Origin: Alistipes sp.
GTDB lineage: Bacteria > Bacteroidota > Bacteroidia > Bacteroidales > Rikenellaceae
DNA length: 17,630 nt
Assembly (NCBI GenBank): GCA_019422485.1
Contig: JAHZDG010000031.1
Location: 8,275-25,904, forward strand
Direction: 5' to 3'
Shown in pieces: positions 1 through 8,002 of this stretch. The position numbers and the translations under genes were made by a program. The number at the start of each line of letters is the position of its first letter. Within the stretch, counting starts at the first letter, position 1. The notes under the pieces are model-generated. The model saw only the letters and a program-made list of their open reading frames with translations. It was not told where the DNA came from and made no database searches.

Positions 1-1083
1 AACGGAACGATCAAAGGGATCGGTCCCCGATATTGCCCCAGCATCGAAGACAAACTGCGCACCTTTGCCGACAAAAACGAACATCAGCTGTTTTTGGAAC
101 CGGAAGGACGCAACAGCCATGAATACTACTTGAACGGATTCTCCTCATCCTTGCCGTTTGAAGTGCAAGTAGCTGCGCTTCAGAAGATTAAAGGATTCGA
201 AAATATTCATATCTATCGTTCGGGGTATGCCATCGAATACGATTACTTCCCGCCTACCCAACTCTACCACAGTCTGGAAACCAAACTGATTTCCGGTCTT
301 TTCTTCGCCGGACAGGTCAATGGAACAACCGGGTATGAAGAAGCCGGTGCTCAAGGCCTGATGGCGGGTATCAACGCCGTTTTAAAACTGCGGGGCGATG
401 AACCGCTGGTATTGCGACGGGACGAATCGTACATCGGGGTATTGATCGACGATCTGGTCACCAAAGGCGTGGACGAACCCTACCGCATGTTCACCAGTCG
501 GGCCGAATATCGCATTCTGCTCCGACAAGACAATGCAGACCTTCGACTGACACCGATCGGGTACAAAATCGGGCTGGCAGACGAAAGAAGATACCAAAAT
601 ATGGTCCAAAAAAAATCGGCCGTAGAATCGCTTATTTCCTTCGTTCGTCACCAGAGTATCACTCCAGCCGATTTAGAGACCTATTTAAAAACGATCGATT
701 CGACCCCTTTGACGCAAGGTCGCAAGCTATATGATGTCATTTTGCGCAACAAAGTGACCATTTCGGGATTATCTGCTGCGGTTCCGGTTTTACAAAATTT
801 CATCACGGAACATCAGATTTCCGAAGAAGCCATCGAAGAAGCCGAAATTCAGATCAAGTATCACGGCTATATCGAACGAGAACGTCACATGGCGGACAAA
901 ATGACTCGACTGGAAAACATTTCGATTCGACCGGATTTCAACTTCAATGCATTGACGTCTCTTTCGATCGAATCGCGGCAAAAGCTGACCCGAATTCGTC
1001 CGGCCACCATTGGTCAGGCATCACGGATTCCCGGGGTCAGTCCGGCCGACATCAATGTTCTTCTGGTCTATTTTGGACGATAA
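1..1083 (+). CDS. mnmG: MnmG (GidA), tRNA uridine-5-carboxymethylaminomethyl modification enzyme, 5'-truncated by window edge
   Basis: The reading frame is open from base 1, so the N-terminal FAD-binding part lies outside the window and 360 C-terminal residues are visible. They carry hallmark MnmG stretches: GPRYCPSIEDK at visible residues 8-18, then HQLFLEPEG, GLFFAGQVNGTTGYEEAGAQG, EPYRMFTSRAEYR and the closing PATIGQASRIPGVSPADINV. With MnmE, MnmG installs the (carboxymethyl)aminomethyl group on U34 of certain tRNAs, using FAD and a folate one-carbon donor in the cytoplasm. The stop TAA is at 1081-1083. No U-tract terminator follows; a perfect palindrome (parS-type) begins 8 bases downstream. 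mnmG lies near the replication origin in many bacteria, which fits the parS sites next to it. The plus strand here looks C-richer than G, unlike the + strand genes at the right end. Confidence 0.97.
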   Translation, partial: NGTIKGIGPRYCPSIEDKLRTFADKNEHQLFLEPEGRNSHEYYLNGFSSSLPFEVQVAALQKIKGFENIHIYRSGYAIEYDYFPPTQLYHSLETKLISGLFFAGQVNGTTGYEEAGAQGLMAGINAVLKLRGDEPLVLRRDESYIGVLIDDLVTKGVDEPYRMFTSRAEYRILLRQDNADLRLTPIGYKIGLADERRYQNMVQKKSAVESLISFVRHQSITPADLETYLKTIDSTPLTQGRKLYDVILRNKVTISGLSAAVPVLQNFITEHQISEEAIEEAEIQIKYHGYIERERHMADKMTRLENISIRPDFNFNALTSLSIESRQKLTRIRPATIGQASRIPGVSPADINVLLVYFGR

Positions 1084-1093
1084 AAACCCCGAA

Positions 1094-1109
1094 TGTTCCA
1101 CGTGGAACA
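1094..1109. promoter_or_regulatory. parS: parS-type ParB-binding site 1
   Basis: TGTTCCACGTGGAACA is a perfect 16-base palindrome and matches the widely conserved bacterial parS consensus (TGTTtCACGTGaAACA family, CC/GG variant). Here symmetry extends to 22 bases (1091-1112). It sits just after the mnmG stop. An RNA hairpin from it would have a 9-bp stem and ACGT loop but no U-tract, so DNA-level ParB binding is the better reading. No parB gene is visible in the window. Confidence 0.85.
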
Positions 1110-1139
1110 TTCACCTAACTACTAAAATAAATTACTAAA

Positions 1140-1155
1140 TGTTCCACGTGGAACA
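1140..1155. promoter_or_regulatory. parS: parS-type ParB-binding site 2
   Basis: This is a second identical copy of TGTTCCACGTGGAACA, symmetric over 18 bases (1139-1156). The two sites share 19 identical bases (1092-1110 and 1138-1156) and their centres are 46 bp apart. The palindrome ends 11 bases before the thiC ATG, so it occupies the position of the thiC leader or promoter; bound ParB could affect thiC expression (inference). Confidence 0.85.
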
Positions 1156-1167
1156 TAAAATGAAAAT

Positions 1168-2691
1168 ATGGAAAAGATTTTTGACTTATCAAATGTCGGA
1201 GCTAAAAAGATATATGTGGAAGGGAAAATGCATCCCATTCGGGTCGGTATGCGTGAAGTATCGCTCCAGAACGGCGAAAAAGTACTGATCTATGATACCA
1301 CAGGATCTTACACTGAAGAAGGATATACCATCGATCTTCAAAAAGGCCTGCCTAAAATCCGGAAAAACTGGATCGAAGCCTCGATCCAAAAATATGGATG
1401 CTACCACACCCAGCTTTGGTATGCCAAACAGGGTATTATCACCCCTGAAATGGAATACGTAGCTATCCGGGAAAACCAAGGGAACAGCTCCAAAAACGCC
1501 ATCACTCCCGAGATGGTACGTGAAGAAATTGCTGCCGGACGAGCCATCCTTCCCTCCAATATCAATCACCCGGAAGCCGAACCGATGATTATCGGCAGTA
1601 AGTTTTTGGTGAAAATCAATGCCAATATCGGAAACTCTGCCTTGGGATCTTCGATTCCTGAAGAGGTGGAAAAGGCTCTTTGGGCCATCAAATGGGGAGC
1701 CGATACCGTCATGGACCTTTCGACCGGGGAAAATATCCACCAAAATCGGGAAGCCATTTTGAGAAATGTACCGGTTCCAGTGGGAACAGTTCCTATGTAT
1801 CAGGCTTTGGAAAAGGTCAATGGAGTTATCGAAGACCTGAATTGGGAAGTATATAAAGAAACTCTGCTCGAACAGTGTGAACAAGGGGTAGACTACTTTA
1901 CCATTCATGCCGGTATTCTGCGTGAACATCTGCCGGCCGCCCTGAAACGGGTCACCGGAATTGTATCACGTGGCGGATCCATCATGGCCAAATGGATGAG
2001 TCACCACAAACAGGAAAACTTCCTCTACACCCATTTCGAAGAGATCTGCGAAATTCTCAAAAAATACGATATTGCCTTCTCTTTGGGAGACGGTTTGCGT
2101 CCGGGAAGCATTGCCGATGCCAATGACGATGCTCAGTTCGGAGAATTGAAAACCCTGGGAGAATTGGCTCGCATTTCGCGTCAGCACGACGTACAGGTCA
2201 TTATCGAAGGTCCCGGACACGTACCCATGCATATGATTCGCGAAAACATGGAAAAACAACTCGAATATTGCGATGGAGCCCCCTTCTATACCTTAGGCCC
2301 ATTGGTCAGCGATATTGGAGCGGGTTACGATCATATTACTTCCGCAATCGGCGGAGCCATGATCGGATGGATGGGAACGGCCATGTTGTGCTACGTAACG
2401 ACGAAAGAACATCTCGCGTTACCCAATAAAGATGACGTACGCGAAGGAGTCGTTACATTCAAACTGGCTGCTCATGCAGCCGACTTAGCTAAAGGTCATC
2501 CCGGCGCTGCTGAACGAGATCTACAAATGAGCCGGGCACGTTATGAAATGCGTTGGAACGATCAGTTCAATCTGTCGTTGGATCCGGAACGCGCCCGTCG
2601 CATGCATTTCGAAATGATCGGTTCTGGCGCTGATCACTGTTCGATGTGCGGCCCTCATTTCTGTGCCATGAAAATTACGAAATCGATCTAA
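1168..2691 (+). CDS. thiC: Phosphomethylpyrimidine synthase ThiC
   Basis: ThiC is a radical-SAM enzyme that rearranges aminoimidazole ribotide to HMP phosphate, the pyrimidine half of thiamine. The 507-residue protein has core motifs in order: IRVGMREV near the N-terminus, QGIITPEMEYVAIREN, GRAILPSNINHPEAEPMIIG, NANIGNSA, GADTVMDLSTG, PVPVGTVPMYQALEKVNG, SRGGSIMAKW, SLGDGLRPGSIADAND, EGPGHVPMHMI and DIGAGYDHIT. The 4Fe-4S motif CX2CX4C is C491, C494 and C499. It is shorter than long forms such as the 631-residue E. coli protein, with a reduced N-terminal region and an end soon after the cluster motif; all core motifs are intact. The ATG at 1168 leaves an 84-base gap to mnmG containing two parS sites. 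No TPP riboswitch signature (CTGAGA element) is visible and no other thi gene is adjacent. Confidence 0.97.
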   Translation: MEKIFDLSNVGAKKIYVEGKMHPIRVGMREVSLQNGEKVLIYDTTGSYTEEGYTIDLQKGLPKIRKNWIEASIQKYGCYHTQLWYAKQGIITPEMEYVAIRENQGNSSKNAITPEMVREEIAAGRAILPSNINHPEAEPMIIGSKFLVKINANIGNSALGSSIPEEVEKALWAIKWGADTVMDLSTGENIHQNREAILRNVPVPVGTVPMYQALEKVNGVIEDLNWEVYKETLLEQCEQGVDYFTIHAGILREHLPAALKRVTGIVSRGGSIMAKWMSHHKQENFLYTHFEEICEILKKYDIAFSLGDGLRPGSIADANDDAQFGELKTLGELARISRQHDVQVIIEGPGHVPMHMIRENMEKQLEYCDGAPFYTLGPLVSDIGAGYDHITSAIGGAMIGWMGTAMLCYVTTKEHLALPNKDDVREGVVTFKLAAHAADLAKGHPGAAERDLQMSRARYEMRWNDQFNLSLDPERARRMHFEMIGSGADHCSMCGPHFCAMKITKSI

Positions 2692-2710
2692 TCAATTCTT
2701 CTCTAAAAGG

Positions 2711-2751
2711 AAGTGCGGATCTGATAGAAATATCGATCCGCACTTTTTTTT
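2711..2751 (+). terminator. Intrinsic terminator after thiC
   Basis: Arms 2711-2721 and 2735-2745 form a perfect 11-bp stem (AAGTGCGGATC / GATCCGCACTT). Beyond a bulged T at 2722, GATA/TATC adds four pairs closed by a GAAA tetraloop (2727-2730). A T-tract at 2744-2751 follows. It starts about 20 bases past the thiC stop. Confidence 0.9.
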
Positions 2752-3010
2752 CCTTATAAAATCAGTATATATAATACAACCGACTGTATATCAAATACAT
2801 AAAATCACATACATTAAAAGGGAGAAAATTCGCCATAATTCCTCCTTTAGTTATTCAATAGAAAGCTCCATAAACCCCTAAAATAAGCCGAATAAAGAGG
2901 TTAAAATGAATAATAAGAATTTTATTGAAAAAGATTAAAAATATCAAGAATCAAGCAAAAATAAGCTATAAATAATCTATCATATCCCCTCCTGAAGAGA
3001 TCCGTTAAAG
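2752..3010. other. AT-rich convergent intergenic stretch, no recognised feature
   Basis: This gap separates the thiC terminator from the terminator of the leftward gene beginning at 3738. It is very A+T-rich, with runs such as TATATATAATA. I found no credible reading frame, DnaA box, tRNA or strong hairpin. An imperfect inverted pairing around 2817-2851 is too weak to call. Confidence 0.5.
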
Positions 3011-3051
3011 CAAAAATAAAAAGACCTGCTCGAATCATCGAACAGGTCTTT
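3011..3051 (-). terminator. Intrinsic terminator for the leftward gene 3070-3738
   Basis: AAAGACCTG (3020-3028) pairs with CAGGTCTTT (3043-3051). After one mismatch, four more pairs close on an ATCA loop (3034-3037). On the minus strand the stem is followed by a T-rich tract, seen as A-rich bases at 3011-3022 on the plus strand. It lies about 20 bases past the gene's stop. Confidence 0.85.
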
Positions 3052-3069
3052 CTTACTATTAAGGAAAAC

Positions 3070-3738
3070 TTATCGTTTCAATTCAAAACGCAACTGGGCC
3101 AATGAACGAACCGCTACTCCATTTCGGCGAGCCGGTTCCCATCCCCGGACAGCCCGATCATAAATGTAGTCGATAATCACCTCCGAATACTGACGCAAAC
3201 AACCGTTCAATTCCACGACTTTTTGTAACATTCCCTGTTCATCGATATCCACCTCAATCAAAAAGACCATCGGTTTATCTTCCGGCAACAGGGTACGATC
3301 GCCGATCTGACGGTTAATATCATCGATCCATTCCCCGGGTAACTGCGTCAAATCGATCCCTTTAAACGAAGGAGGCGTGTATTTGGCCCCTTCCCGATCC
3401 AGAAAATTACACCCCATACCCGTAAACAAACGACGATTCCGATCGTAACGCAAACGAATTACCGGCATTTGAGGTGTCAGCAAAAAGTTAAACTGCCGCA
3501 AACCGATCGTAACATAGACCCGCCGCGAGCCATTCTCCAGCGAATCTTCGTTCAAGGCAACGTTTCCGTTGATCCGAAACTGATCCTTCGCCTGAGTCGA
3601 AAATTCAGAAGCCTTATAGTTGTAAATGGAAGTATACCCCGGGGTGGTTACCACAATCTGATAATCGTCCTTTTCCTGAGCCGATAAAAAACCGCTCAAA
3701 CCAAGCAACAAGGCTGAAAACAAAAATTTCCGAATCAT
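3070..3738 (-). CDS. Secreted hypothetical protein with TonB C-terminal-like domain
   Basis: The 222-residue product starts with a clear signal peptide: MIRKF, a hydrophobic run to about residue 18, and likely cleavage after FLSA (residues 17-20). The mature protein is therefore predicted to be exported, probably periplasmic. The last 70 or so residues resemble a TonB C-terminal fold: VFLIEVDIDEQGMLQKVV, a central pair of helices, then WEPARRNGVAVRSLAQLRF, matching the family pattern of tryptophan, PA, NG, V and a final beta strand. A true TonB would have an uncleaved N-terminal anchor and a Pro-rich spacer, and neither is present. It may be a soluble TonB-C-like module of unknown partner. 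It is monocistronic, with a terminator at 3011-3051 and glnS upstream in the same direction. The exact role is unknown. Confidence 0.75.
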   Translation of the reverse strand: MIRKFLFSALLLGLSGFLSAQEKDDYQIVVTTPGYTSIYNYKASEFSTQAKDQFRINGNVALNEDSLENGSRRVYVTIGLRQFNFLLTPQMPVIRLRYDRNRRLFTGMGCNFLDREGAKYTPPSFKGIDLTQLPGEWIDDINRQIGDRTLLPEDKPMVFLIEVDIDEQGMLQKVVELNGCLRQYSEVIIDYIYDRAVRGWEPARRNGVAVRSLAQLRFELKR

Positions 3739-3818
3739 GAAATCGGTCTTTTGATGAGTTTACAAATAAGCTTCGAAAACTATTTTCTTTATACGAAATG
3801 TATCGTCTTAACGAAATT

Positions 3819-3864
3819 CTCGCTTTTAAGTAGAGACACCGAAATGACTCTACCTAAAAGCGAG
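3819..3864 (-). terminator. Long hairpin downstream of glnS, possible terminator
   Basis: CTCGCTTTTA (3819-3828) and TAAAAGCGAG (3855-3864) are perfect arms. After one mismatch, GTAGAG/CTCTAC adds six pairs around a 12-base loop. It lies about 30 bases beyond the glnS stop in the minus direction. The following T-tract is poor (AATTTCG on the minus strand), so termination is plausible but not textbook; it could instead stabilise the 3' end of the mRNA. Confidence 0.55.
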
Positions 3865-3896
3865 CTATTTCCAGGGCTTTTCGCCGCTTTAAACCC

Positions 3897-5582
3897 TTAG
3901 CGGGCACTGAGCTTCGCCCAACTATCTTTTAAGGTCACAGTGCGGTTAAAAACGCGCTTTTCAGGGGTCGAATCCTTATCGACACAGAAGTACCCTAAAC
4001 GTTCGAACTGGAAAGTCGTTCCCGGAGCTGCTTCAAGCAGCGAAGGTTCCAGATAACCCGTTACCACCCGCAAAGAATCGGGATTGAGATAATCCAGGAA
4101 AGTCTTTCCTTCTTCCATATTATCCATATCCTCCTTCACAAACAAGCGATCGAACAAACGGACTTCTGCCGGACAAGCGTGCGGAACCGACACCCAATGA
4201 ATGACCCCCTTGACTTTGCGACCGTCCGAAGAGCTGCCGCCACCCGACTGGGGATCATACGTACAACGCAATTCGACAACCCGACCGTCCGCATCCTTGA
4301 TCACTTCGTCGCAACGGATCAGATAGGCATAACGCAGACGAACTTCCTTGCCGGGAGACAAACGGAAATATTTCTTGGGAGGTTCTTCCATGAAGTCATC
4401 TCGTTCGATGTAAATTTCACGAGAGAAAGGAACCTGACGTACACCGGCCGATTCGTCTTCGGGGTTATTGATGCAGGACATCATTTCTGTTTTGTCTTCT
4501 GGATAGTTGGTAATCACCACTTTAATGGGATCCAAAACAGCCATCCGACGCTGTGCCCGTTTATTGAGGTCTTCCCGTACACAGAATTCCAACAGACCGA
4601 AATCGATCACATTATCCCGTTTGGCTACCCCGACCTTGTCGGCAAACATGCGAATACTTTCGGGCGTATAACCGCGGCGACGCAGCGCACTGATAGTCGG
4701 CATCCGCGGATCATCCCATCCCATGACTACCTGATCCTGAACCAATTGAAGCAATTTACGTTTACTCATCATGGTATAGGTCAGGTTCAGACGGGCAAAT
4801 TCGTACTGGTGGCTGGGATAAATATCCAACTCCTGAATAAACCAATCATACAGAGGACGGTGCACATCGAATTCGAGCGTACAGATCGAATGAGTAATCT
4901 TTTCGATAGAATCGCTCTGACCGTGAGCAAAGTCATACATCGGATAGATGCACCATTTGTTCCCCGTCCGATGGTGTTCCGAATGGATAATCCGATACAT
5001 AATCGGGTCACGCATCAACATATTGGGATGCGCCATATCGATCTTGGCCCGCAGGACCTTTTCACCATCAGCAAACTCACCGGCTCTCATGCGAGCAAAC
5101 AGGTCGAGGTTCTCTTCGACACTGCGATCTCTCCAAGGACTGTTCGTACCGGGAACCGTCACCGTCCCGCGACCCTGACGAATCTCTTCCTGATTCTGAT
5201 CGTCCACATAGGCTTTTCCCTTCTTGATCAACTTCACAGCCCATTCATACAGCTGCTCGAAGTAGTCCGAAGCATAGTGTTCTTCCGCCCATTGGAAACC
5301 GAGCCAGCGAACGTCTTCCTTAATGGAATCCACATATTCCACATCTTCTTTCACCGGATTGGTATCGTCAAACCGCAAATTGGTTTTACCGCCATATTTT
5401 TTGGCCAATCCGAAGTTCAGGCAGATACTTTTGGCATGCCCGATATGCAGGTAACCGTTCGGTTCCGGCGGAAAGCGGGTATAAACCGTCGTACGCCCTT
5501 GGGCTATATCGTTTTCGATGATCTCTTCCAGAAAATTGAGGGATTTTTCCTCGGTCATGGGTTCTTGATTGATCGTGCTCAT
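3897..5582 (-). CDS. glnS: Glutaminyl-tRNA synthetase
   Basis: GlnRS charges tRNA-Gln with glutamine using ATP. The frame shows class I signatures: RFPPEPNGYLHIGHAKS with HIGH at residues 46-49, LRFDDTNPVKEDVEY, and the KMSKS-equivalent MSKRKL at 272-277. The C-terminal anticodon-binding barrels end in RTVTLKDSW. The start chosen here, ATG at 5582, gives 561 residues. The open frame extends to a TTG at 5609, but that codon overlaps a candidate -7 box (5607-5614), so I reject it. Another ATG at 5558 (MTEEKSLNF) is also possible, since homologous sequence begins close to there. It is probably monocistronic: the S46-peptidase terminator lies upstream and a hairpin lies downstream. Confidence 0.97.
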   Translation of the reverse strand: MSTINQEPMTEEKSLNFLEEIIENDIAQGRTTVYTRFPPEPNGYLHIGHAKSICLNFGLAKKYGGKTNLRFDDTNPVKEDVEYVDSIKEDVRWLGFQWAEEHYASDYFEQLYEWAVKLIKKGKAYVDDQNQEEIRQGRGTVTVPGTNSPWRDRSVEENLDLFARMRAGEFADGEKVLRAKIDMAHPNMLMRDPIMYRIIHSEHHRTGNKWCIYPMYDFAHGQSDSIEKITHSICTLEFDVHRPLYDWFIQELDIYPSHQYEFARLNLTYTMMSKRKLLQLVQDQVVMGWDDPRMPTISALRRRGYTPESIRMFADKVGVAKRDNVIDFGLLEFCVREDLNKRAQRRMAVLDPIKVVITNYPEDKTEMMSCINNPEDESAGVRQVPFSREIYIERDDFMEEPPKKYFRLSPGKEVRLRYAYLIRCDEVIKDADGRVVELRCTYDPQSGGGSSSDGRKVKGVIHWVSVPHACPAEVRLFDRLFVKEDMDNMEEGKTFLDYLNPDSLRVVTGYLEPSLLEAAPGTTFQFERLGYFCVDKDSTPEKRVFNRTVTLKDSWAKLSAR

Positions 5583-5606
5583 AACAAGATTGATAGATTC
5601 CGAAGG

Positions 5607-5614
5607 CAAAAATA
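5607..5614 (-). promoter_or_regulatory. Candidate Bacteroidota -7 element for glnS
   Basis: The minus strand reads TATTTTTG, matching TAnnTTTG. It lies about 25 bases before the ATG at 5582 and just downstream of the preceding gene's terminator. No clear TTTG -33 element is seen at 19-21 bases upstream. Confidence 0.4.
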
Positions 5615-5675
5615 CACTTTTTTTCAGGAATCCTTGCCTAAATCACTCCAATAGAAACAGAAATCGAAACCAAAG

Positions 5676-5723
5676 CCAAAAAATAACCCCTGACGGTCTG
5701 TTTCTCATTCACCGTCAGGGGTT
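5676..5723 (-). terminator. Intrinsic terminator of the nadA-S46 peptidase transcript
   Basis: CCCCTGACGGT (5687-5697) pairs perfectly with ACCGTCAGGGG (5711-5721), and AA/TT extends the stem to 13 bp around a 13-base loop. On the minus strand it is followed by TTATTTTTTGG (A-run 5678-5683 on the plus strand). It lies about 70 bases past the peptidase stop. Confidence 0.9.
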
Positions 5724-5791
5724 CATTCCTTGCCGCTGAAGGCCTCGTCGGAAAGATCGCCCCAATAACAAGCGACCTTCCCAAAAGTACC

Positions 5792-7957
5792 TTAGCGAAC
5801 AATCGTCATTTCATCCAACAGATGCGAAGCACCGGCGTATTTATCCATGATAAACAAGACGTAACGAATGTCCACCACAATGGTTCGTTGCAGATCGGGT
5901 TCAAAGGCGATGTCTCCGCTCATGGCCTCCCAGTTGCCGTCGAATGCCAAACCGATCAGTTGGCCCTGGGCATTGAGCACCGGACTGCCCGAGTTACCTC
6001 CCGTAATATCATTATTGCTCAAGAAGTTCACCCGAACATCCCCCTCTTCGGCATAAGGACCGAAATCTTTGCTCCGATACAGCTCCTTGAGGCGTTCGGG
6101 AACGGTAAATTCATAGGGATTTTTCGGATCCTCTTTGGCCATCACCCCACTCAGGGTGGTATAGTAATCGTAAATCACCCCGTCGGCCGGCCGATAGGGC
6201 AACACCTGTCCATAGGTCAAACGCATCGTCAGGTTGGCATCCGGATAGAAGGTCTTTTCGGGCTGCATTTTCATCAAGCCTTCCAGGAAGAGGCGTTTGG
6301 CCCGAACCAAACGCAAGGAACGGTCTTTAATCGCCTGTTGTTCGGCCTCCGGTAGTTGGGTCACCTCCTGCAAAGAGCGGTAAAAACACAAAGCCGGATC
6401 GTTCCGCAAAGCGGCATAATCGGGATTTTCCAACATCTTTTCATAGCGTTCCTGAGAAGCGAAAACCGAACGGTCGAACCAATCGTCCACCATCCGATCC
6501 AGATCCCCGCCGAAGCGTTCCTTTTCCGCATTCAGAAAAGCCGGACGTTCTTCGGCCGTCAGCGAATCGAAGAGGATAGCCACCATTCGTTTGGTTACTT
6601 TGCGATCTGTCGACGGGCTGTAATCCTTGTATTTTCCCGAGGCCGAACGACGCAAATCCGCCAGTTTCTGCGCATCGGGACCCTTCCACACCGAATCGGC
6701 TCCGCACTGGATCCATTCGTTCCAGGGAGCAGCCATACCGATCAATTCCACCCCACGAACCAAGGCTTCGTTCAGGTACTGCAGGTGACGATCCCGAGGC
6801 GTACGCTCCTTCACGATCTGTTCGATGGTCGGCAATACCTCCCCATAACGGGACTGACGCTCCGGATCCGCCTGCACCCATTCGGTGAAGCACTGCTCCA
6901 ATGCCCGTTTTTTCGCCAATACATCGAGTTTTTCGATACCTCGGTTCATCCCGATGGAATTCTTCCAATAGTTGGAAGAACCGGCGAATTTATTGGCATA
7001 TTGCAGGCGAATTTTCGGATCGACCAACATGTCTTCCATCATCTTGTCCTGACGTTCTCCACGCACCAAAATCCGAACCGGATTTTCCACCCGATAGGTC
7101 TGTTCGATTTCGTACGAGGTCTGATAGCGTTCGGTCGAACCCGGGAAACCGATGATCATGGTGTAATCGCCGGGATGAACCCCTTTCAGGGAGATCGACA
7201 AATGTACCGGAGCCTTATAGGGCACGTTATCGGGGCTGTAGGCCGCCGGACGCCCCTCGGCATCGGCATAGACCCGAAAGACCGAAAAATCGCCCGTATG
7301 ACGCGGCCACATCCAGTTGTCGGTATCGCCTCCGAACTTCCCGATCGAGGAGGGAGGAGCCCCCACAAAACGGACGTCCGGATACTTTTCCGTCACAAAC
7401 AACAGGTATTGATTGCCGTCGAAAAAGGAGCGGATCATCGCTTCGCAGGTACTCTTTTCGGGCAAAGCCTCGGCCGTAATTTTCCGAATCCGATCCTGAA
7501 TGACCTTCTGACGATCCGCTTCGCTCATCTGGTCGCTCACATAGGGAAAAATTTGGTCCGAAACATCTTCGATCCGACGGATAAACGTAACCGACATCCC
7601 GGCCGCCGGCAGCTCTTCGGAACGATTCATCGCCCAATAGCCGTTCTGCAAATAGTCATGTTCCACACTGCTGAGGCGTTGAATGGCCCCATAACCGCAG
7701 TGGTGGTTCGTCAACAGCAACCCATCGGCCGAAACGATCTCACCCGTACAGCCTCCACCGAACAGCACCACAGCATCCTTCAACGAGTTGCCATTGAGAT
7801 TATAAATGTCGTCAGCCGACAATTTCAGCCCTTTGGCCTTCATCTCCTTGATGTTGAGTTTCTGCAACCAGGGCAACATCCACATCCCTTCGTCGGCCTT
7901 CAGGGTGGTACTACCCAACCAACAGGCGACCGCTGCTAAAATAAGGGTCTTTCTCAT
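5792..7957 (-). CDS. S46-family dipeptidyl-peptidase, DPP7-like
   Basis: This 721-residue serine exopeptidase of MEROPS family S46 is predicted to be periplasmic and to release N-terminal dipeptides from oligopeptides. The start is ATG at 7957, giving MRKTLILAAVACWLG and likely cleavage after LKA before DEG. An upstream in-frame GTG at 7978 would place seven residues before the signal peptide and is less likely. The trypsin-like triad is visible: H86 in TNHHCGYG, D223 in PRHTGDFSVF and S656 in GGNSGSPVLN. The length matches the family (about 710-720). In characterised Porphyromonas enzymes the residue 18 after the serine is Gly in DPP7 (hydrophobic P1) and Arg in DPP11 (Asp/Glu P1). Here it is G674 in FDGNWE, predicting DPP7-like specificity. 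It lies 45 bases downstream of nadA with no visible promoter, so it is probably cotranscribed. Confidence 0.93.
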   Translation of the reverse strand: MRKTLILAAVACWLGSTTLKADEGMWMLPWLQKLNIKEMKAKGLKLSADDIYNLNGNSLKDAVVLFGGGCTGEIVSADGLLLTNHHCGYGAIQRLSSVEHDYLQNGYWAMNRSEELPAAGMSVTFIRRIEDVSDQIFPYVSDQMSEADRQKVIQDRIRKITAEALPEKSTCEAMIRSFFDGNQYLLFVTEKYPDVRFVGAPPSSIGKFGGDTDNWMWPRHTGDFSVFRVYADAEGRPAAYSPDNVPYKAPVHLSISLKGVHPGDYTMIIGFPGSTERYQTSYEIEQTYRVENPVRILVRGERQDKMMEDMLVDPKIRLQYANKFAGSSNYWKNSIGMNRGIEKLDVLAKKRALEQCFTEWVQADPERQSRYGEVLPTIEQIVKERTPRDRHLQYLNEALVRGVELIGMAAPWNEWIQCGADSVWKGPDAQKLADLRRSASGKYKDYSPSTDRKVTKRMVAILFDSLTAEERPAFLNAEKERFGGDLDRMVDDWFDRSVFASQERYEKMLENPDYAALRNDPALCFYRSLQEVTQLPEAEQQAIKDRSLRLVRAKRLFLEGLMKMQPEKTFYPDANLTMRLTYGQVLPYRPADGVIYDYYTTLSGVMAKEDPKNPYEFTVPERLKELYRSKDFGPYAEEGDVRVNFLSNNDITGGNSGSPVLNAQGQLIGLAFDGNWEAMSGDIAFEPDLQRTIVVDIRYVLFIMDKYAGASHLLDEMTIVR

Positions 7958-8002
7958 AGTTCTATATTTACTTACCACTTTCTTTACCTGATAAAACCAG
8001 AC

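Noticed and set aside
1091..1112. The palindrome after mnmG as a rho-independent terminator
   Set aside because: No U-tract follows, an identical copy sits 46 bp further on just before thiC, and the core matches parS exactly.
4179..5654. A 491-codon plus-strand frame opposite glnS
   Set aside because: GlnRS motifs are complete on the minus strand, and the plus frame shows no family-like sequence.
6356..7939. A 527-codon plus-strand frame opposite the S46 peptidase
   Set aside because: The minus-strand gene has a full S46 triad and signal peptide. The antisense frame is a by-product of biased codon use leaving few stop triplets on the other strand.
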